This document shows positions 60,603 through 64,000 of a DNA stretch of 64,000 bases, in pieces. Position 1 is the first letter of the stretch, and every line of letters starts with the position of its first letter. Both the position numbers and the translations under genes were made by a program. The DNA is from Pseudomonadales bacterium (lineage in GTDB: Bacteria > Pseudomonadota > Gammaproteobacteria > Pseudomonadales > Ketobacteraceae): contig NZXG01000023.1 in NCBI GenBank assembly GCA_002701845.1, positions 1-64,000 on the forward strand, in the 5' to 3' direction. The notes beneath the pieces are model-generated. The model worked only from the letters and a program-made list of their open reading frames with translations. It was not told where the DNA came from and searched no databases.

Positions 60603-62825
60603 TCAGTCCAGCGTCACCGGGTCCACATCCACGCTCCACTTGATGCGGTGGCCCGCCGCCTCCCCCAGGTGCTGTACAGCCCGGGCCAGCAATTGTTGCA
60701 GTGCCGGCCGTTGCTCTCCCCGCAGCATCAATTGAAACCGGTAGCGGCGGGCCTTTCTGGGCATCAGCGCCGGCGCCGGTCCCCAGAGTTCGATACCACT
60801 GGCCTGAGCCAGGGGTTGCAGCCATTGCTCCACCTCATTGAGAAAACCCGAGGCCTGTTGGGGGTCGGTGCTTTCCGCCCGCAATAGTGCCAGATAGCCG
60901 AAGGGTGGCATGCCCAACAACCGGCGTTCGGCCATCAACTCAGTGGCGAACTCGCCATAGCCGGTACTGAGCAGGGTTTGTAACAAAGGGTGGGCAGGCT
61001 GGTGCGTCTGCAGACATACCAGCCCCGGCTCCCGCCCCCGGCCGGCGCGCCCCGCCACCTGCAACAGCAGTTGCGCGGTATGTTCGGTGGCGCGGAAATC
61101 CGCGGCAAACAAACCACTGTCCATATCGCAGATGGCCACCAGGGTTACCTTGGGAAAATGATGGCCTTTGGCCAGCATCTGGGTGCCCACCAGGATGCAG
61201 GGCTCGCCGGAATGGATCCGCTCCAGATGCCGGCTCATGGCCTGCTTGCGCTGGGTGGTGTCGCGGTCGATGCGCAGTACCGGAAATTTGGGAAACAGGC
61301 TGGTCAGATTATCCTCCAGCCGCTCTGTGCCCTGGCCGATGGGGCGCAGATCCGTGCTGTTGCAGCGGCCGCAGTGGCGCGGGATAGGCTGCTGATAGTT
61401 GCAGTGATGGCAGTGCAGATGGGGCGGGCTGGCATGACAGGTCATGCGCTGATCGCAGTGTGGGCACTCCCGGTACCAGCCGCAGTCGTGGCACATCAGC
61501 ACCGGGGCGTAGCCGCGGCGGTTGATAAACACCAGCACCTGCTGTTTCTGTTGCAACCGCTGCTCCATTTCCCCCAGCAGCTCTGGCGCCAGCCCGTGGG
61601 TAAGGGCTTTCTGGCGGATATCCAGTACCCGGAACCGGGGTGGGGTGGCGGACCCGGCGCGGCGGCTCAACTGCAGATGTTCGTAGCGGCCGCTGCGGGC
61701 ATTGTGCAGGGTTTCCAGGGTGGGGGTGGCGCTGCCCAGTACAATGGGAATGTCCGCCTGGCGGGCGCGAATCACCGCCAGATCCCGGGCATGATAGCGA
61801 AACCCATCCTGTTGCTTGTAGGACAGATCGTGTTCCTCGTCGATGACAATCAGGCCCGGATTTTCCAGGGGGCAGAACAGGGCCGAGCGGGTGCCCAGCA
61901 CGATGGCGGCCTCCCCCTGGCGGGCCCGGCGCCAGCTGGTGAGCCGCTCCCGGTCACTGAGCTGGGAATGGAAGCTGACCACCGGCACGGCGAACCGGTT
62001 CTGGAACCGATGCAGTGTTTGGGGCGTCAGGCCAATTTCCGGCACCAGCACCAGGGCCTGGCGCCCCAGGCGCAGGCAGCGCTCGATGGCCTGCAGATAG
62101 ACTTCGGTTTTACCGCTGCCGGTGACCCCCTCCAGCAGCAGGGTGCGAAAGCCGGCCCGGGCGTTGATCGCCTCCAGGGCCAGGCGTTGTTCATCGTTCA
62201 GGGTCAGTGGGCTCTCCGCCAGAATGCGCTCCTGCTGCCAGTGCTGGCGCCGGGGCCGGTCCTGATGCTGCTCCAGCAGGCCTTTTTCCTGCAGCCCCTG
62301 CAGACTGGCGGGGCTGATGCCAAACCCCTGTAGCAACGGCTGGTGCAGGCCATCCGGGTGTTGCCGCAGGATTTCCAGGGCCTGGCGCTGGCGCCGGGCC
62401 CGGGCCAGCTGGTCCAGACCGATGAGCCGCCCCTTCTGGGTCAGTTGCCAGCGGCTGCTGACTTCCTCCCAGCCGGCGTCCCGGCTGCGCAGCAGGGTGG
62501 GCAGGGCATGGGCGTACACTTCCCCCAGGGGGTGTTGGTAATAGGTGCTGGCCCATTGGCACAAGGCCAGCAACGGCGCCGGTACGGCGGGCTCTTCATC
62601 CAGCAATTGGTGCAGGGTCTTGAGCTTGTGGTCACCGTACTCGGAGTGGGGGATCACTCCATGAATGATGCCAATCAGCTGGCGTTGGCCAAAGGGCACC
62701 CGGACCCGGGTGCCGGGCTGCAGCAGGTTCACCGGCAGGTCCGGTGGCGGCAGGTAATCGAAGGTGCGTCGCAGCGGCACCGGCAACGCCACCTGGACAA
62801 TGGTGTGGGATCCGGGCTTGCTCAT
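60603..62825 (-). CDS. priA: Primosomal protein N' (PriA helicase)
   Basis: A 740-residue 3'-5' helicase that restarts replication at stalled forks. It has the N-terminal DNA-binding domain, Walker A VTGSGKTEVYL, the DEEH box VIDEEHDLSYKQQ, and eight zinc-binding cysteines between helicase lobes (CHDCGWYRECPHCDQ, CHASPPHLHCHHC, HCGRCNS). LIL-type helicase motifs QVAGRAGRGREPG follow. It is divergent from rpmE, the normal arrangement. Confidence 0.95.
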   Translation of the reverse strand: MSKPGSHTIVQVALPVPLRRTFDYLPPPDLPVNLLQPGTRVRVPFGQRQLIGIIHGVIPHSEYGDHKLKTLHQLLDEEPAVPAPLLALCQWASTYYQHPLGEVYAHALPTLLRSRDAGWEEVSSRWQLTQKGRLIGLDQLARARRQRQALEILRQHPDGLHQPLLQGFGISPASLQGLQEKGLLEQHQDRPRRQHWQQERILAESPLTLNDEQRLALEAINARAGFRTLLLEGVTGSGKTEVYLQAIERCLRLGRQALVLVPEIGLTPQTLHRFQNRFAVPVVSFHSQLSDRERLTSWRRARQGEAAIVLGTRSALFCPLENPGLIVIDEEHDLSYKQQDGFRYHARDLAVIRARQADIPIVLGSATPTLETLHNARSGRYEHLQLSRRAGSATPPRFRVLDIRQKALTHGLAPELLGEMEQRLQQKQQVLVFINRRGYAPVLMCHDCGWYRECPHCDQRMTCHASPPHLHCHHCNYQQPIPRHCGRCNSTDLRPIGQGTERLEDNLTSLFPKFPVLRIDRDTTQRKQAMSRHLERIHSGEPCILVGTQMLAKGHHFPKVTLVAICDMDSGLFAADFRATEHTAQLLLQVAGRAGRGREPGLVCLQTHQPAHPLLQTLLSTGYGEFATELMAERRLLGMPPFGYLALLRAESTDPQQASGFLNEVEQWLQPLAQASGIELWGPAPALMPRKARRYRFQLMLRGEQRPALQQLLARAVQHLGEAAGHRIKWSVDVDPVTLD

Positions 62826-62880
62826 GGGTCAATCGGGGAACGGCTCTGGCGCAAAACAGCGCTACAGGGTAATGCTTCGC

Positions 62881-62908
62881 TTGCCAATTTGCCACACTTT
62901 GGTATGAT
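62881..62908 (+). promoter_or_regulatory. Sigma-70-like promoter for rpmE
   Basis: TTGCCA (62881-62886) and TATGAT (62903-62908) are separated by 16 bases; each matches the consensus at five of six positions. Transcription should begin near 62915, giving a leader of about 100 bases before rpmE. Ribosomal protein L31 leaders can be autoregulated, but no specific structure was identified. Confidence 0.6.
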
Positions 62909-63012
62909 TCGCGCCCCGGCTGGCTTTGCGGCCCGGCGGAACTCCCTAACCAGTACGCGGTGCCCGGCACGGGATCGGGTGGCGGCGTGCACGAAAGAGC
63001 AGGTAATCTACC

Positions 63013-63228
63013 ATGAAACAAGGCATTCACCCGGAATACCAGGCCATCAAGGCCAAATGCAGCTGTGGCAACGTGATTGAAACCCGTTCCACCCTGAAGG
63101 AAGACATTCAGCTGGATGTCTGCTCCGCCTGCCACCCATTCTACACCGGCCAGCAGAAGGTGGTGGACACCGGTGGCCGTATCGACAAGTTCAAGAAGCG
63201 TTTCGGTTCAGTGCGGCGCAGCAAGTAA
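63013..63228 (+). CDS. rpmE: 50S ribosomal protein L31, zinc-binding type
   Basis: A 71-residue bL31. It keeps the zinc ligands: C16 and C18 (KCSCGNV), C37 and C40 ([15 protein letters not shown]), so this is the C+ form replaced by a cysteine-free paralogue under zinc starvation in many bacteria. The ATG lies about 13 bases after AGGTAATCTACC-type sequence with an AGGT ribosome-binding site. Followed by a hairpin terminator. Confidence 0.96.
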   Translation: MKQGIHPEYQAIKAKCSCGNVIETRSTLKEDIQLDVCSACHPFYTGQQKVVDTGGRIDKFKKRFGSVRRSK

Positions 63229-64000
63229 TGCCGCTGCGCCCCATGCCGATGCTGAAAAAGGCTCCCCCGGGGGCCTTTTTTATTGCCTGGCTGTTGCTGC
63301 TGGGCGACGCCTGGGCGTTGTGTCCGCCGGCAGCCGAATCATCGCTGCAGCGGGTGACAGTGGCGGCGGTGGTGGATGGCGACACCCTGCGGCTGGCGGA
63401 TGGTCGCCGGGTGCGCCTGGTGGGCATCAACACCCCGGAGCTGGGTCACAACGGGCAACCTACCCAGGCCCTGGCGCAACAGGCGCAACAGCAGTTGCGG
63501 GCGGCGCTGGATGAAGCCGGGGTGCGGCTGCAGACCGGCAAAGACCCGGAAGACCGCTATGGCCGGGTGCTGGGCCATCTGTTTACCGCGGCCGGCGACA
63601 ACATCACCGCCCGCCTGTTGCAACAGGGGGCCGGGTTCCAGGTGGCAATCCCCCCCAATCTCGACTATCTGGAATGCTATCGCCAGGCCCAGGACCAGGC
63701 CCGGGGTCGGCGCTTGGGGGTCTGGGGACACCCGGATTATCAGCCGCTGGCGGCCACCGATCCGGCCCTCAGTGGGGGCTTCGCCCATATCCGGGGCGAG
63801 GTGGAAACGGTGGAACTCACCGGCAAAGCCATCTATGTTGAATTAAAAGGGGCGCTCAGTCTGAAACTGGAGCAACGGGTGGCACGGTATTTCGAGCCGC
63901 AACTGCTGGACCGTCTGGTGGCGGTTTCCCGGGCGGCACCGGGGGCTACCGGTATCCGGGTGGTGGCCTGGGGCTGGGTTTCCGATCGGCTGACCTGGCG
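63228..64000 (+). CDS. Thermonuclease (SNase)-family secreted protein, partial
   Basis: The frame is open from an ATG overlapping the rpmE stop (TAATG) to the window end, at least 257 residues. A signal peptide or membrane anchor (AFFIAWLLLLGDAWA) is followed by the nuclease domain: VVDGDTLRLADGRRVRLVGINTPELG, then DRYGRVLGHLF and an extra C-terminal OB-like region (GGFAHIRGEVETVELTGKAIYVELKGALSL). The arginine and acidic catalytic positions of staphylococcal nuclease look conserved. Later ATGs at 63243 and 63249 could be the true start. A C-terminal remainder lies outside the window. Confidence 0.75.
   Translation, partial: MPLRPMPMLKKAPPGAFFIAWLLLLGDAWALCPPAAESSLQRVTVAAVVDGDTLRLADGRRVRLVGINTPELGHNGQPTQALAQQAQQQLRAALDEAGVRLQTGKDPEDRYGRVLGHLFTAAGDNITARLLQQGAGFQVAIPPNLDYLECYRQAQDQARGRRLGVWGHPDYQPLAATDPALSGGFAHIRGEVETVELTGKAIYVELKGALSLKLEQRVARYFEPQLLDRLVAVSRAAPGATGIRVVAWGWVSDRLTW
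63255..63281 (+). terminator. Intrinsic terminator of rpmE, lying inside the next gene
   Basis: An A-rich/GC stem with one bulged T (about 63255-63266 with 63269-63279) runs into six T residues. It overlaps codons 10-18 of the nuclease gene, so either that gene has a later start or its expression depends on readthrough or an internal promoter. Confidence 0.6.

Noticed and set aside
1-64000. tRNA, rRNA, CRISPR, IS elements or prophage
   Set aside because: No cloverleaf, CRISPR-like repeats, transposase or phage genes were recognised on either strand; intergenic gaps are short.

Overview
The window reads as chromosomal DNA of a GC-rich marine gammaproteobacterium, most likely near Alcanivoracaceae/Oceanospirillales or Marinobacter. 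This rests on gene content and order (rpmE-priA-argS-SPOR-hslVU-DUF971, then ubiE-ubiJ-ubiB-hisE-tatABC, as in Pseudomonas-like genomes) and on compatible-solute genes typical of salt-adapted bacteria. I see no phage, insertion sequence, CRISPR array, rRNA or tRNA gene.

Layout. 1-4.8 kb: an SPFH membrane protein, a membrane-anchored parvulin-like protein, an exported metallophosphoesterase and a DUF924 protein. 5.2-14.5 kb: a compatible-solute block. A four-gene operon resembles ectoine catabolism (M20 deacetylase, EctB-type aminotransferase, M24 ectoine hydrolase-like enzyme, aldehyde dehydrogenase). It is followed by a GH13 sucrose-phosphorylase-family enzyme, probably a glucosylglycerol phosphorylase, and a fused glucosylglycerol-phosphate synthase/phosphatase. 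14.6-18.4 kb (minus strand): FAD-linked oxidase, NTF2-like protein, class V aminotransferase and DJ-1 family protein, which could together convert glyoxal/glycolate/glyoxylate to glycine. 18.8-24.3 kb: acnA-fumC-pyk, central carbon metabolism. 24.3-28.7 kb (minus): sulfotransferase, glycosyltransferase, deacetylase-like protein and CoA-transferase. 28.8-32 kb (minus): NnrU, an Fnr-family regulator without FNR-type N-terminal cysteines, a TetR regulator and rsmE.

32.3-37.4 kb: a two-subunit acyl-CoA carboxylase with an unusually large biotin-containing subunit, plus a hotdog thioesterase, behind a good sigma-70-like promoter. 37.5-41.7 kb: a lipoprotein, an MFS exporter, prolyl aminopeptidase and dtd. 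41.7-46.1 kb (minus): a zinc-acquisition group (small His-rich exported protein, His/Glu-rich outer-membrane barrel, ZnuA-like and ZnuB-like proteins, no ATPase) beside an ACR3 arsenite exporter. 46.2-51.2 kb (minus): ubiE-ubiJ-ubiB and hisE-tatABC. 51.4-64 kb: a second UbiB-family kinase, an acyltransferase, DUF971, hslU, hslV, a SPOR protein, argS, an unreported 51-residue membrane ORF with its own ribosome-binding site and terminator, a KAP-like P-loop ATPase, priA, rpmE, and the start of a secreted thermonuclease-family gene running off the end.

The most interesting parts are the compatible-solute block, the zinc group, the possible C2-aldehyde detoxification operon, the small ORF at 59133-59288 and the orphan ATPase beside it. 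All functional calls come from reading translated sequence and motifs; no database search was run.
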